Assembly: GCF_033807715.1 (NCBI RefSeq)
Contig: NC_084587.1
Coordinates: 24,178,517 to 24,242,516 of the forward strand
Direction: 5' to 3'
From: Cololabis saira
Taxonomy: Eukaryota > Chordata > Actinopteri > Beloniformes > Belonidae
Length of the DNA: 64,000 nucleotides
Made by a program: the position numbers and the translations under genes. The number at the start of each line of letters is the position of its first letter. Position 1 is the first letter of the stretch. Positions 54,285 to 64,000 of this stretch are shown piece by piece. The notes beneath the pieces are model-generated. The model saw only the letters and a list, made by a program, of their open reading frames with translations, did not search any database and had not been told where the DNA came from.

Positions 54285-54413
54285 ACGGTCTCAGCTGCTG
54301 CCGGAGAACCTGCGTCACACGCTCCGACGTCACCGCGCACCGTTCTTGGATGCTGCAGTACAGGAAAATGGCCGCTAGGTGTCGCCAATACCTCGGAAAT
54401 AACGTTTTGCACT

Positions 54414-54686
54414 CAAGTGAAGAGAAAATCCGAAGTGCTCAGGGAATTGTTCAGAAAAAATCTTGAAGGTGCTCTTTGGTGTTGGGGAAAAAAACAATAT
54501 CTTGTCAAAAAAGGGAGTCCAAGGCACTCTTCTTGTGGAAAAATATTTAAAAGCCTTTATTGAAACATGGCTAATAAGTTTGGTGGTCTCTGCTCCCATG
54601 TTTTTAAACTTATTAGCCATGTTTCAATAAAGGCTTTTTAATATTTTTCCACAAGAAGAGTGCCTTGGACTCCCTTTTTTGACAAG
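54414..54686. mobile_element. hairpin-bearing insertion with 15-bp target duplication upstream of tapt1
   Basis: The 15-bp sequence ATAACGTTTTGCACT occurs at 54399-54413 and again at 54687-54701. Between them, 54501-54686 folds into a long near-perfect hairpin (arms of about 80 bp; CTTGTCAAAAAAGGGAGTCC pairs with its complement at the right end; loop around GGTGGTCTCTGCTCCC). The left duplicate lies about 115 bp upstream of the tapt1 ATG. Family not assigned. Confidence 0.8.
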
Positions 54687-55109
54687 ATAACGTTTTGCAC
54701 TGTTTTGAATTTATTTTAATGACAGTTTTTTTTATTCATTTTTTCATTTTATTCTTTATTTCATTCAAAAAATAAAACAAACAATTCAATACAAATACGA
54801 TATGAGTGAAAAGGGAGCAGAAAGAAGAAGAATCTTATCTAATCTGCCCCTTTTTCCAAGAAATAAATTCAGAAATAACATAAATTAAAAATAAAAAAAA
54901 CAACAACTAAGTGAATAAAAAACTAAAATAAAATAAAATTACCGCCGTCTATGGGTATTTCAATCAAACTTAACTAACATATTTCATTATATTTACTTAA
55001 CATACAGGCTTTAATTGTTCCTTTGAATGTAATGTTTGATTTGGATTCTTTGTTTTCTTTATTCAGATTGTTCCTGATTCCTTTCACAGAAACACAACGT
55101 CATCAATTT

Positions 55110-55395
55110 AGTCCTGAATCTTGGTTTTTTTTTTAAATCTCTGTTCCTTTTAAGTTATACTTGCTTTCTCTTTTTTCAAATCTTTTCTGAATGTTGACTG
55201 GTAAAGTTTTTTTATGAGCTTTAAACATAATTTGCAGAATACTATAGTCTACTAATTCATGAAATTTCAACAATTTTAACTGAAGGAATAATGGATTTGT
55301 TGGATCTCTATATCGTTTTATACTGATTATTCTTATGGCTCTTTTTTGCAGGATGAAAATTGATTGAATATATGTTTTACAGGCATTTCCCCAAA
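55110..55395 (-). pseudogene. LINE reverse transcriptase C-terminal fragment, minus strand
   Basis: Reads CVEVWGNACKTYIQSIFILQ, KRAIRIISIKRYRDPTNPLF and LKLLKFHELVDYSILQIMFK, the same family as the LINE at 51762-52678 but opposite in direction. Confidence 0.7.
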
Positions 55396-56178
55396 CTTCA
55401 ACACAACTTGCCACAAAGAGACAACTCAACCACTTGTTGATTATGCAGATATTGTTTATCGAAATACTCCAGATAGCCATCTTAAACCTCTGACTGTATT
55501 ATTTAATTCATTATGTAGATTTGTGTTACGTTGTCCTTTCAGAACACATCATTGTTTTATGTTGGATTCATTGAACTGGTTTCAACCCAAATCTATACGG
55601 CAATTTCACTGGCTTCAGTTCCTTTTTAAATGTGTTTATTTTCACTGTCCTCCATATTTAAAAGAACTCATGATTCCATATAACTGTCCATACTCACTCA
55701 GACATATGAATTTTCCTTTTTTCTTTGTTCCTAGAATTTCAAAAGAGGTTGGTAAAAGATAATTTCATTTTAAAGCTCCATCAGATTGGAATAATCTTTC
55801 TCTCTTTTTGCGTTCTATTACCTCTTTTCATTGTTTTAAGTTGTCATTATACTCTCATCTTAAAACAAATTGCCTATGTTTTTAATTTATTTAGGTATTT
55901 TTGGTCCTTTTTTTCTATTTATTTATTTATTTTTTCTCTCTGTTATGTTATATTTATCTCATTGTTCCGGTTATTCAATTAGTCTATTTTGTAACTAGAC
56001 TTATGTGGGTGGGAGTTGTGTGTGGGAGGGGTGAGCAAGATGTCTGTGTTTGTTTTATGTCATGTCTATACTGTAATGTGATGTATTGTAATGTTGTAGT
56101 TTTCTTGGGACCCCCTTGAAAATAAGATGGCACATCTCAAGGGGCTATCCTTTAATAAATACATTCTGAAATTCTGAT
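55396..56178 (+). mobile_element. 3' end of a second LINE family (CR1/L2 type)
   Basis: The frame from 55430 reads LVDYADIVYRNTPDSHLKPL, CRFVLRCPFRTHHCFMLDSL and HWLQFLFKCVYFHCPPYLKE, typical of another fish LINE ORF2 C-terminus. It ends GGGACCCCCTTGAAAATAAG and CACATCTCAAGGGGCTATCC with ATAAATACATT. Degenerate. Confidence 0.7.
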
Positions 56179-57275
56179 ACTAATACACATCAACAGTCTC
56201 TGTAAGTCACTGGGAAAATGTGTGTACTTTTTATTTTGGTGTCAATCTGTTTCTATCATATGAATGGTTACAGTTTCCTCAATGTGTTTATTCCTGTGTA
56301 TTGGGAATATATTGCTATCTGTGTGAATGTATTTATATTATCTTTTAGGCTGAAGCACCTTACGACAGCAGCGCTCCAATATCACTATGAATGACAAAGA
56401 AAGGAATTCCGATTCTAAAATGTTCAAAATACCACAATAATCCCCGATGACTTGAGTCACCCCCTATACCTTTTTTTTTTTTTTTTTTTTAAACAAGTGT
56501 GTTTATTAATTTTTCAGAGTAAATATTCACATACAACAAATAAAATTCAGGTGCAGAACAAAACTGTCACAATAAGGCTCTTCTTGAATGATACAAACGT
56601 CATAGGGCAGTAGCATGTGTTATTTACAGTCCAAGAATATAGATAAACAATAATCTCTCTTGGAGAAAAGCATTTCAAATAAAAAATAAAAGAAGTGGAA
56701 AAGAAATAAACAATCAGACGTATAATAAATATATAGTAATTTTGCTTGTTGATGGCTTACATACAGGGGGAAACTGCCTCCAATGCTTTCCTCCCCTCCA
56801 AGAACACCATAAAAGATCTCCACATACTGTCAAAGATTAAATATTTAGCCTTTAACGTGAAGGTGAGTTTTTCCAGTGCCAGCGAATCTGATAGTCCTGC
56901 AAGCCAGACACTAATACTTGGTTTAGTAGTGGATTTCCATGACTTTGGTATAGTGTATTTGGCTTAGGCCTATACCTTTGATCTATAATGTTTTGAAGAC
57001 TATGCCTACTTTTTCGCTTGTATGGTCACTTAAGCTTAATAGATCAGTGAAGCTTGCAGGAGAAGAATAAAACAGGGATAAAGTTTAATTGAACTCCACT
57101 TGATTTGGCCCATGACCTTTAGGGTTGTGTGTTGTAATGAACCCCCATGTAATCAACCATGCTGACACAGGATTGCGTTGATATGACTTGACAGCTTTAG
57201 TTGCTAGTCACCATGCGTTTCTGCATCCAAATGCCAAATTGTAAAGGTTAATTAGTTGCATAGATAAGGAGGCGT
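56179..57275. other. tapt1/clrn2 intergenic remainder
   Basis: Contains a poly-T run (56470-56490), AT-rich sequence and a short open frame around 56746-56967 without recognised homology. No gene called. Confidence 0.5.
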
Positions 57276-57579
57276 GTGCATGTGTGAGTGGGAGTGTGTG
57301 TGAGAAGAGAGGGAGCAGAAGCAGGGCGCGCAGGACGCGGATACAGTTTCTCCCGGTAAGGGATCTCTCTGACCAACATGGATTCAGTTTCTCTGACTGT
57401 GTGACTGACTTAGGCATTAATTCATGCAAGATTACAGCGAAGGGGACAACATTTTTGCTTGACTATGTTTATTGTTCTGAATTCAAACTACAGGGTAAAC
57501 TCATGGTGATCGCCGAGCGCGTCCCGTGGTCGCTGCGCGGCGTCCTGTTACCTTTCTCGGGGCACAATGGGCTCGTAAG
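57276..57579 (+). promoter_or_regulatory. clrn2: clrn2 5' region with possible spliced leader exon and overlapping uORF
   Basis: A donor-like CTCCCG|GTAAGG at 57355/57356 and an acceptor-like TTCAAACTACAG at 57481-57492 could form a 5' UTR intron. An upstream ATG at 57503 opens a 33-codon frame that ends at 57604, past the main ATG at 57580, in a different frame. The main ATG has the better context (AAGATGG). Confidence 0.35.
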
Positions 57580-57832
57580 ATGGTCTCTCCGTCGAAACGG
57601 GTAACATTCTCGGTGGCCGCGGGGCTGTGTGTGGGCTCCGTGGCTCTGCTGGTGGTGGCCCTCTCCACGGAGCGGTGGGTCACCGGACGGATCCTGTGTA
57701 AAACCGGGGCGGAGATAGTGAACGCGTCTCATCCTGAGCTGGACCAGTTCATCGGGGATATTTACTACGGTTTATTCCAGGGAGGAAAGACCAAGAAGTG
57801 TGGGCTCGGGAACCGGCGCTCCAAAATCTACA
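57580..57832 (+). CDS. clrn2: clrn2 coding exon 1
   Basis: Residues 1-84, TM1 and the first extracellular loop with [22 protein letters not shown]-rich. Ends in phase 1 at CTACA|GTAAGA. Confidence 0.95.
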
Positions 57833-59793
57833 GTAAGATAATAATTAAATAAGCAATAGGAGAAATGATAGGAATCAGAGAAAATTGTATGACGTTACAT
57901 TAAAAAAAAAAAAAAAAAAAAAGAAACTGTCACTTGACACTTAAAATGGTCATGATGAGTGTAGCCTTTATCCTAATCTGATGTAAGTTTTTATTCAATT
58001 TCCATGTATTCCACTTTAATTATTAACTGATTTCTGTATGAATTAAACCACATACATTTTGTGATTTAAAATTATAAAAGGACAATTTTACTAATAACTT
58101 AATTGCACTTGCTGGTAAGACTCGCCAACTTAACCCTTGTGTTGTTCTCGGGTCAAAATGACCCAATTCCTCCCAATTCTTCCTCCTTCCCTCCTTTGTA
58201 CTTTTTTCTTCCTCCCTCCCTTCTTTCTTTTCACCCTTCCTTCTTTTCTTCATTTGTCTCCATCCTTCCTTCTCCTCTTCTTTCCTTCCTTTCTCCCTCA
58301 TTTCTTCCTTTCCTGCCTTCCTATTTTTTCTTCTTACCTGCCTCCCTCCTTTTCTCCCTTCCTTCATTCGTTCCTTCTTGTCTCCATCCTTCCTTCTCCT
58401 CTTCTTTCCTTCCTTCCCTTCATTCCTTCTTTTCTCTCTTTCTTCCTTCTTTCCTTCCTTTCTCCCTCATTTCTTCCTTTCCTGCCTTCCTATTTTTTCT
58501 TCTTACCTGCCTTCCTCCTTTTCTCCCTTCCTTCATTCCTTCTTGTCTCCATTCTTCCTTCTTTCCTCTCTTCTCTCCATTCTTCCTTCCTACTTTTTTC
58601 TTCCTCCCTCCCTCCCTTCCTTCTTGTCTCCATCCTTCTTCTCTTCCCCCCTTCCTTCTTCCCTTCCTCCCTTCCTTCTTTCCTCCCTTTCCCCCTTTCT
58701 TGACCCGAAGACAGCACAAGGGTTAAGGACGATAGACACATCATGGCTGGTGTATACATTTCATCATTGTTCAATTTCAAGATTTTAGTTAGAACATAAG
58801 TGTAATTATTGATAAAGCCAGTCTCTTAAAAGCATGAATGCCATGCACTTACAGTAAACATTATTGCCACATGCATACATCTTATTTTAAATCCATGTTA
58901 TTGGCCAACACCAGCTATTTCTGAGTAAACTGTCAGAAGATACTGGAATCAGTTATAAAACCTTTAGCTAAGCTTATCTTAAAGTTCTTTAAAAAGAATG
59001 CAATACAGAGAGCTGTGGCCTGGTGTCATCAATGGAAATTACAGTTAATTGTATAGTGCAGCTCACATTCTTAAACATCTGGTCTCTCTACTTCACAGTT
59101 TTTCCGAAGCTTGTGCGGACGCTGAATGGTGGCCTTCACATGATGGTGATTCTTTTCCTGCTGGTTTCTGTGGGCTTTGCGCTGGTCAGTCTGTCTTTCT
59201 GCATTTACAATGCATGCAAGGTTCCTTACCAGAGCATCAAAGGCCACAAGGGACTGTATCTGTGGAACGTCATTGCTGGTATGTCAAGACTTTTTGTTTC
59301 CCTCCTGTTTTCTCTTGTTGCACCCAGCTCCCGAACTTTTTTTTCTTTTTAAATATAATCTATCTCGATGTTTCTTCACGTTAGTCCTCTTACTTTGATA
59401 GCTGTGATACTGTTTTGTTCTCCTCCCCTTTACAGTGATAGTGATTCATTAGTTGTCATTAGCATTCCTTTATTATCTCCCAGTATGTTTTGCCCCTCTG
59501 ACATATATTCTCCTCCATCTTCAGCGCTTTTTGGAGCCCTGGGTGTTCTTTGTTTCCTGGCAGCTTTGAGACACCACAATCTGACGGAACGGGTGGCAAA
59601 CTATCAGGAGAACCTCTTCATCCTTGTGGTCCTAGACAACTCTTTAGATTGGTCTTTTTGGCTTGGCATTGGCAGTATTGGGACTCACTTCGCTGTCTGT
59701 GGAGTGATTGCCATGAGTCGCATTAAGCTCCCCAGATCAGAGATTAAGAAGCCTGAAGAACCCACCATCTCTGCCCTAGACCTGCTCTACTGA
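57580..59793 (+). CDS. clrn2: clarin-2, 3 coding exons
   Basis: Clarin-2 is a tetraspan-like protein needed to maintain hair-cell bundles; human CLRN2 variants cause deafness. Exons 57580-57832, 59099-59278 and 59525-59793 give 702 nt, 233 residues plus stop (human 232). Seen: TM1 near 9-29 ([20 protein letters not shown]), an extracellular loop with the sequon NAS at 48-50 and the family stretch [22 protein letters not shown]2 near 98-122 ([20 protein letters not shown]), TM3 near 138-159, [15 protein letters not shown]4 near 185-206, and the conserved end ISALDLLY (human VTAEDILY). The start at 57580 precedes TM1 and has a good context. Intron 1 carries a pyrimidine-rich MITE. Confidence 0.96.
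58130..58726. mobile_element. TIR element with pyrimidine-rich core in clrn2 intron 1
   Basis: Ends TTAACCCTTGTGTTGTTCTC and GACAGCACAAGGGTTAA are inverted repeats (with GGGTCAA / TTGACCC just inside). The interior is an irregular (CCTT)n/(TTTC)n array. TTAA at both outer ends is compatible with a TTAA target, as in piggyBac-like elements. Confidence 0.7.
59099..59278 (+). CDS. clrn2: clrn2 coding exon 2
   Basis: Residues 85-144: [22 protein letters not shown]2, then [20 protein letters not shown] and LYLWNVIA, matching human ICLWNVLAG. Acceptor ctacttcacag, donor TTGCTG|GTATGT. Confidence 0.95.
59525..59793 (+). CDS. clrn2: clrn2 coding exon 3 (stop codon)
   Basis: Residues 145-233: [42 protein letters not shown]4 ([20 protein letters not shown]) and the tail ending DLLY with TGA at 59791-59793. 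Acceptor cctccatcttcag. Confidence 0.95.
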
Positions 59794-59964
59794 AGGACAA
59801 TTAAAGTGCAAACTTGGTGTCATTTCCATCACAGATGACTGACAAGAGGAAAACACAAAGATCGACAGCACATTGAGACCTACCCTATGCCAGCGTAGTT
59901 TTTGAACTCATTAAAACTTCATGACTTCTTTTTATGCAAAATCTCACTTGACATGTTCATGGAT

Positions 59965-59970
59965 AATAAA
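59965..59970 (+). terminator. clrn2: clrn2 polyadenylation signal AATAAA
   Basis: The first AATAAA after the clrn2 stop, 172 bp downstream, followed by T-rich sequence (gttgtttatttgctg). Confidence 0.65.
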
Positions 59971-61229
59971 ATATGTTCAAGAGACTAACTTAAAAGTTGT
60001 TTATTTGCTGCTCATATACTGTCTTGTTAAAAGTGGTATAAATCAGTGCAACAAGGAAAAACATGCAATGTATTTTGAATTAATTGAGTAAAAAGAGGTT
60101 GTGGTAGTAAATATGTAATATAGAGAAACTTGTGATATTAAGTTAAGCGGAAATCAGATGTCGCACTCAAGTAGGCAAGGACTAAAAACCTCCCTCTCTT
60201 GGTAAAGCAGATTTGATTTGCTGGATGAACAGTCAAGACATCATGAAATTACACAGGATGATTATTTATTAAATTAAATTAAATTAAATTAACCAGTGAA
60301 AGTCAACAGGTGCATATAAGAAACAGAGCAGAACTGAAAAGGGGAGAATATAACAGAGGAGGCCTAAACAAGTGTTTGTGTTTTAACCATCCAAGAAAAA
60401 CACCTCTAACCCTTTGGCATTGTGTATTTTATAGCTGTGGTGTAATGTATGTAAATACATGATTATCTTTTACATTGTATGTATGGAATGTAAGTTTAAA
60501 TGGAATTTTGTTGCATCACAATTTTGCATGATGTTATTTAAGTAAACAGTCAATACAGTTGGTCAAAGTTTGGAACAATAAAGTCATCTCAAAACTGGGT
60601 AAAAAGCCAAAAGGATAGAAAAATACAAAGTAATTTAAACAGTTGCCTTCTAAAATCAAATGTGTGGTAAACATAAATATACTGCATATGAAAAAAAAAA
60701 GTTTACTGACAGTACGTATGACCTTCCAAGGAACATTTTCTTCTCTTTTACACCTTTAACTCTTTCTAATCTTTATTCATTTTATAGTATGAGCATTTCA
60801 AGTGTCAGTAAATAGGATTTAAACAATTTGTTTTAAAAATGTTAGCGTGTTAATTATAAGTAAAATACGCAATAATATGTTTGTAATATGTTTTATGTGG
60901 CCTTGAAAATCTATACTGTTCAAGCTTTGTTATGGAGTTATTGTTTTTCTATATCAAGTAAAACATTTTTACCACTACATTTTGTGTATACAGTAGCCTA
61001 CCACACACTGTGTCTGAATTGTTTTGTGAACTAAAACACTCTTTACTGATAAAGCTTCTGTGTTTTGCACTTCCCCCCTCTGCCACTAGGTGGCGACAAC
61101 GTACCGATATTGTCGCTTACAGGTGACGTAACGTAAACGCGACCCAGTGAGGTCGTTTGAATAATTTTTCACGTGTGTAAGTGTTCGACCTTTAAATATC
61201 TTAAAAAGTAATTTAATTTAGTTTGATAC
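59971..61229. other. clrn2-lap3 intergenic
   Basis: AT-rich, with an (AATTA)n repeat at 60265-60293. The last 150 bp are the lap3 promoter region. No gene seen. Confidence 0.6.
61083..61175 (+). promoter_or_regulatory. lap3: lap3 promoter-proximal motifs
   Basis: A CTCF-like core CCACTAGGTGGCGA (61083-61096, last base off consensus), a CRE/ATF-like TGACGTAA (61124-61131) and an E-box CACGTG (61170-61175) lie 70-165 bp upstream of the lap3 start codon. CpG content rises here. Motif matches only. Confidence 0.4.
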
Positions 61230-61246
61230 ATGTCCAGTAGGTGACA

Positions 61247-61339
61247 ATGCTTCTTGCGCGGAGATCTGTACAGACGGCGTTGCGGACAAACCTCTGCAGG
61301 TCGTTTTCTGTCTCCAGGACTCAATTTCAAGAGAGAAAC
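61247..61339 (+). CDS. lap3: lap3 coding exon 1
   Basis: 31 codons, basic leader ending TQFQERN. A tiny uORF (ATG TCC AGT AGG TGA, 61230-61244) stops 2 nt before this ATG. Donor GAAAC|GTGAGT. Confidence 0.9.
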
Positions 61340-64000
61340 GTGAGTAGTTTGATCAGCAGATGATTATGTAGCTGTCAATTTCACCTGGATTCGTGTTTCA
61401 CGGCAAGATTCATCCAGCAGCGTTTACCTCTGACACATCTGTCAACCGTGTTGCGCTTGTGTGTCTGCAGGGTCTGGTGCTGGGAGTGTTTGAGAGAGAG
61501 GGAGAGGAGACTGGTCTTCATCTGACTGAGGCGGCAGCAGGATTTGACCAGTCTCTGTCTGGGAAACTTTCAGAGCTGCTGAATATGTGAGACATTTCTC
61601 TGTCTCTGAACTGGCATCGTGTCTTGTCTTGTTTTGTGAGGATTAGCCGACGGATTATTAGGCAGTGTCAACCCCACCCCCCCAACCCTTGCAAGAAATT
61701 ATTATTAAAATAGGATAGGATTAAATAGATATTCCTTCATTGTCCTGGAACGGCTAAATTAACATTGTCACAAGAGCAGTACAAAGTATGGGGGGAAAAA
61801 AATGAAGTGCTATAGGACAGCATACAAAATATTATTAAAATATTAAGAAAAATAACACATTCGACCATTTACAGTTCCAGGTAAATATACAGGATATACT
61901 ATATACAGGACTGTCTCAGAAAATTAGAATATTGTGATTTTCTGTAATGCAATTACAAAAACAAAAATTTCATACATTCTGGATTCATTACAAATCAACT
62001 ATAAGCCTTTTATTATTTTAATATTGCTGATCATGGCGTACAGCTTAAGAAAACTCAAATATCCCATCTCAAAAAATTAGAATATTCTGGGAATCTAAAT
62101 CTTAAACTATAAGCCATAATCTACGACGGAGTATTAGGGCCAAACTAAGACAAAAAAAAATTGGAAATTACGAGAATAAAGTCATAATATAATGAGAATA
62201 AAGTCGTAAAATTACGAGAATAAAGTCGTAATGTTGTGAGAATAAAGTCGTAATAGAATAAAGTCGTAATATTACGAGAATAAAGTCGTAATGTTGCGAG
62301 AATAAAGTCGTAATAGAATAAAGTCGTAATATTATGAGAATAAAGTCGTAAAATTCCGAGAATAAAGTCATAAAATTCCAAGAATAGAGTTGTGACATTA
62401 CGAGAATAAAGTCGTAATGAATAAAGTGGTAATTTATGAGAATAAAGTCATAATATTATGAGAATAAAGTCATAATATTATGAAAATAAAGTGGTAATTT
62501 ATGAGAACTCTAACAGGAAGAGCAGTCTTCTCCCTGTGTTAAAATGAAGAATATTGAGCATCTTGTGAAGTTATATTTATATATTTATAATATATTACAA
62601 CTTTATTCTCGTAATATTATGACTTTATTCTCATAATTTCCTTTTTTTGTTTTTCTGTTTGGCCCTAATACCTCGTCGTAATAATCAGAAATATTGAAAT
62701 AATAAAAGGCTTGCAATATTTCAGTTGATTTGTAATGAATCCAGAATGTATGACATTTTTGTTTTTTTAATTGCATTACAGAAAATAAAGAACTTCATCA
62801 CAATATTCTAATTTTCTGAGACAGTCCTGTATGTACAAACAAACAAAGTACAAACTAAACAATAGGATGAAGGTGGACAGTGTACTGTAGACATTGTGAC
62901 ATTTCACAGATGGGTAATATTGCACATATCCTCAGCTGTAAAGAGTAAATTGAACATATTGCTGACAGTTTCTTTCACATTACAGTAGAATGAAATGTCT
63001 GGGTGTTTATGGGGTGCAGCTGATGTCATACAGTCTGTCAGCAGTGGGAATAAAGGACCTGCCATATCTCTCTGTCACGCAATGTGGGTGCAGTCGCTGG
63101 TCATTGAAGGTGGTGCATGGGGTGGGATGGGTTCTTCAGCATGGGTGATAGTTTAGCCACCATCCTGACACTCACCACCTCCACCCAGTGCAGAGGTTGT
63201 CCCAGGACAGAGCCGACTGCCTTCATCAGCTCATCTGGTCGTAATGTCCAAGGGAAACACAATGCTGGTCAACTTACACCTAACTAACTGCAGCAACCGC
63301 AGATCATAACACAGGCTTGTACAGTAGGCACAAGGCATGATGGCTGCATCTTTCTAATCTGTATACATCTGTTGCTTGTGTAAATTCAAAAGCATACCTA
63401 AACCTTATGAAGTAAACCGATGCATAAACGTCTAAATGTTTGTATTGGTGATACATAATATTTCTTACTAACATGTCAGACAAGCACTTTTTCTGCAAAT
63501 CCCATTTCTGTCAAGGGCTTTGGTTGATAATATTTTATCATTTCCAGTTCTGGACCTGGGCTCAAGAAAGGCAAAAGCAGGATATTTTATGGAATTCACA
63601 AGGTAATGAGGTGTGACATTAACATTGTAAACCTTGTCTCTTTATGACTCAGGAGTAACTTCTCTTGTGTTTTCTCCAGGACTTCCCGTGTGTTGCAGTG
63701 GTCGGGCTGGGCAAGAGCAATGCAGGTGTTTGTGGGGTCGAGAACTGGGACATCAGCAAAGAGAACATCCGACAGGCAGTGTCCGGTAAGATGCACACGA
63801 AGTCCATCTGCGTGCGTGTGCATATTCAGACGGCGCCGTGCTGATGTCTGTATTTTTATGATCAGCTGGCTGCCGGCAACTTCAGGAGCTGGAGGTGAAG
63901 CACGTGGAGGTGGACGGCTGCGGTGACGCCCAGTCGGCAGCAGAAGGTGCCGTTCTGGGGTTGTTTCATTACGACCAACTTAAATCCAAAAAGAAGAACA
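61247..64000 (+). CDS. lap3: leucine aminopeptidase 3, 5' part (exons 1-5), cut by window end
   Basis: LAP3 is the M17 family zinc/manganese leucyl aminopeptidase, a hexameric cytosolic enzyme that removes N-terminal Leu and related residues from peptides. Exons 61247-61339, 61471-61586, 63548-63602, 63680-63785 and 63866-64000 give 168 codons in one frame. Seen: an Arg-rich leader (MLLARRSVQTALRTNLCRSF), GLVLGVFEREGEETGLHLTE, GPGLKKGKSRIFYGIHK, DFPCVAVVGLGKSNAGVCGV, ENWDISKENIRQAVSAGCRQ and VDGCGDAQSAAEGAVLGLF, matching human LAP3 to about residue 170. The metal-binding and catalytic residues belong to the C-terminal domain beyond the window. Confidence 0.96.
61471..61586 (+). CDS. lap3: lap3 coding exon 2
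   Basis: GLVLGVFEREGEETGLHLTE then AAAGFDQSLSGKLSELLN; human GLVLGIYSKEKEDDVPQFTS. Acceptor tgtctgcag, donor AATAT|GTGAGA. Confidence 0.94.
61906..62829. mobile_element. Tc1/mariner-type MITE in lap3 intron 2, interrupted
   Basis: Ends CAGGACTGTCTCAGAAAATT and AATTTTCTGAGACAGTCCTG are exact inverted repeats flanked by TA on both sides, the Tc1/mariner target duplication. Long internal arms also pair. Split by the element at 62122-62680. Confidence 0.85.
62122..62680. mobile_element. tandem-repeat element nested in the mariner MITE
   Basis: Ends TACGACGGAGTATTAGGGCC and GGCCCTAATACCTCGTCGTA are inverted repeats; ATAATC is duplicated at 62116-62121 and 62681-62686. The core consists of about 22-bp units around ATTACGAGAATAAAGTCGTA. 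Non-coding; the minus-strand open frames made of DFILxTLRLYSRNITTL-like repeats are artefacts. Confidence 0.8.
62830..63547. other. rest of lap3 intron 2
   Basis: Non-coding intron remainder; nothing recognised with confidence. Confidence 0.5.
63548..63602 (+). CDS. lap3: lap3 coding exon 3
   Basis: SGPGLKKGKSRIFYGIHK after the split Ile codon; human SGPPLKAGKTRTFYGLHQ. Acceptor catttccag, donor CAAG|GTAATG. Confidence 0.93.
63680..63785 (+). CDS. lap3: lap3 coding exon 4
   Basis: DFPCVAVVGLGKSNAGVCGV then ENWDISKENIRQAVS; human DFPSVVLVGLGKKAAGIDEQ then ENWHEGKENIRAAV. Donor GTCCG|GTAAGA. Confidence 0.95.
63866..64000 (+). CDS. lap3: lap3 coding exon 5, partial
   Basis: AGCRQLQELEVKHVEVDGCG then DAQSAAEGAVLGLFHYDQLK, still open at the window end. 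Acceptor atgatcag. Confidence 0.94.

Noticed and set aside
62145..62398. Repetitive minus-strand frame (DFIL, LYSRNITTL) that looks like a repeat protein
   Set aside because: It is the tandem array of the nested element at 62122-62680; no start context, and the truncated copy at 32243 breaks the frame.

Overview
This is vertebrate nuclear DNA, almost certainly from a bony (teleost) fish. It has spliced genes with GT-AG introns, long dinucleotide and tetranucleotide microsatellites, and many fish-type DNA transposons (hAT, PIF/Harbinger, Tc1/mariner derivatives) and CR1/L2/jockey-group LINE ends. No prokaryotic, organellar or viral gene set is present. The species cannot be named from the sequence.

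Four protein-coding genes were reconstructed exon by exon, with splice sites and reading phase checked at every junction. (1) prom1 (prominin-1), minus strand: 24 coding exons from 35934 down to 7400 give 866 codons, against 865 residues in human PROM1; only the last few residues of the tail are unresolved. (2) tapt1, minus strand: 14 coding exons from 54284 to 42104 give 575 residues, complete. (3) clrn2 (clarin-2), plus strand: 3 exons from 57580 to 59793 give 233 residues, complete. (4) lap3 (M17 leucine aminopeptidase), plus strand: the first five exons, from 61247 to beyond the window end.

Layout: 1-7399 is the 3' side of prom1, with candidate tail exons. 7400-35934 is prom1; its 12.3-kb first intron and several other introns are loaded with transposons. 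36307-38398 is a decayed hAT element upstream of prom1. 38690-39255 is a LINE end. 40141-40260 is a CA tract beyond the tapt1 3' end. 42104-54284 is tapt1. 54285-57579 is the tapt1/clrn2 divergent interval, with a hairpin insertion and LINE fragments. 57580-59970 is clrn2. 61247 onward is lap3, whose second intron carries one transposon inside another.

The genes are linked by conserved synteny, not by one pathway. Prominin-1 is a pentaspan protein of membrane protrusions and photoreceptor discs. TAPT1 is a multipass protein linked to cilia and axial/skeletal patterning. Clarin-2 is a tetraspan-like hair-cell protein. LAP3 is a cytosolic aminopeptidase.

I found no previously undescribed biological system. 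The observations most worth checking are: UG-repeat tracts pressed against the splice sites of two prom1 exons; a conserved 27-nt prom1 cassette exon; nested mobile elements with readable target-site duplications; a hairpin insertion about 130 bp upstream of the tapt1 start codon; and a frame-overlapping upstream ORF in clrn2.
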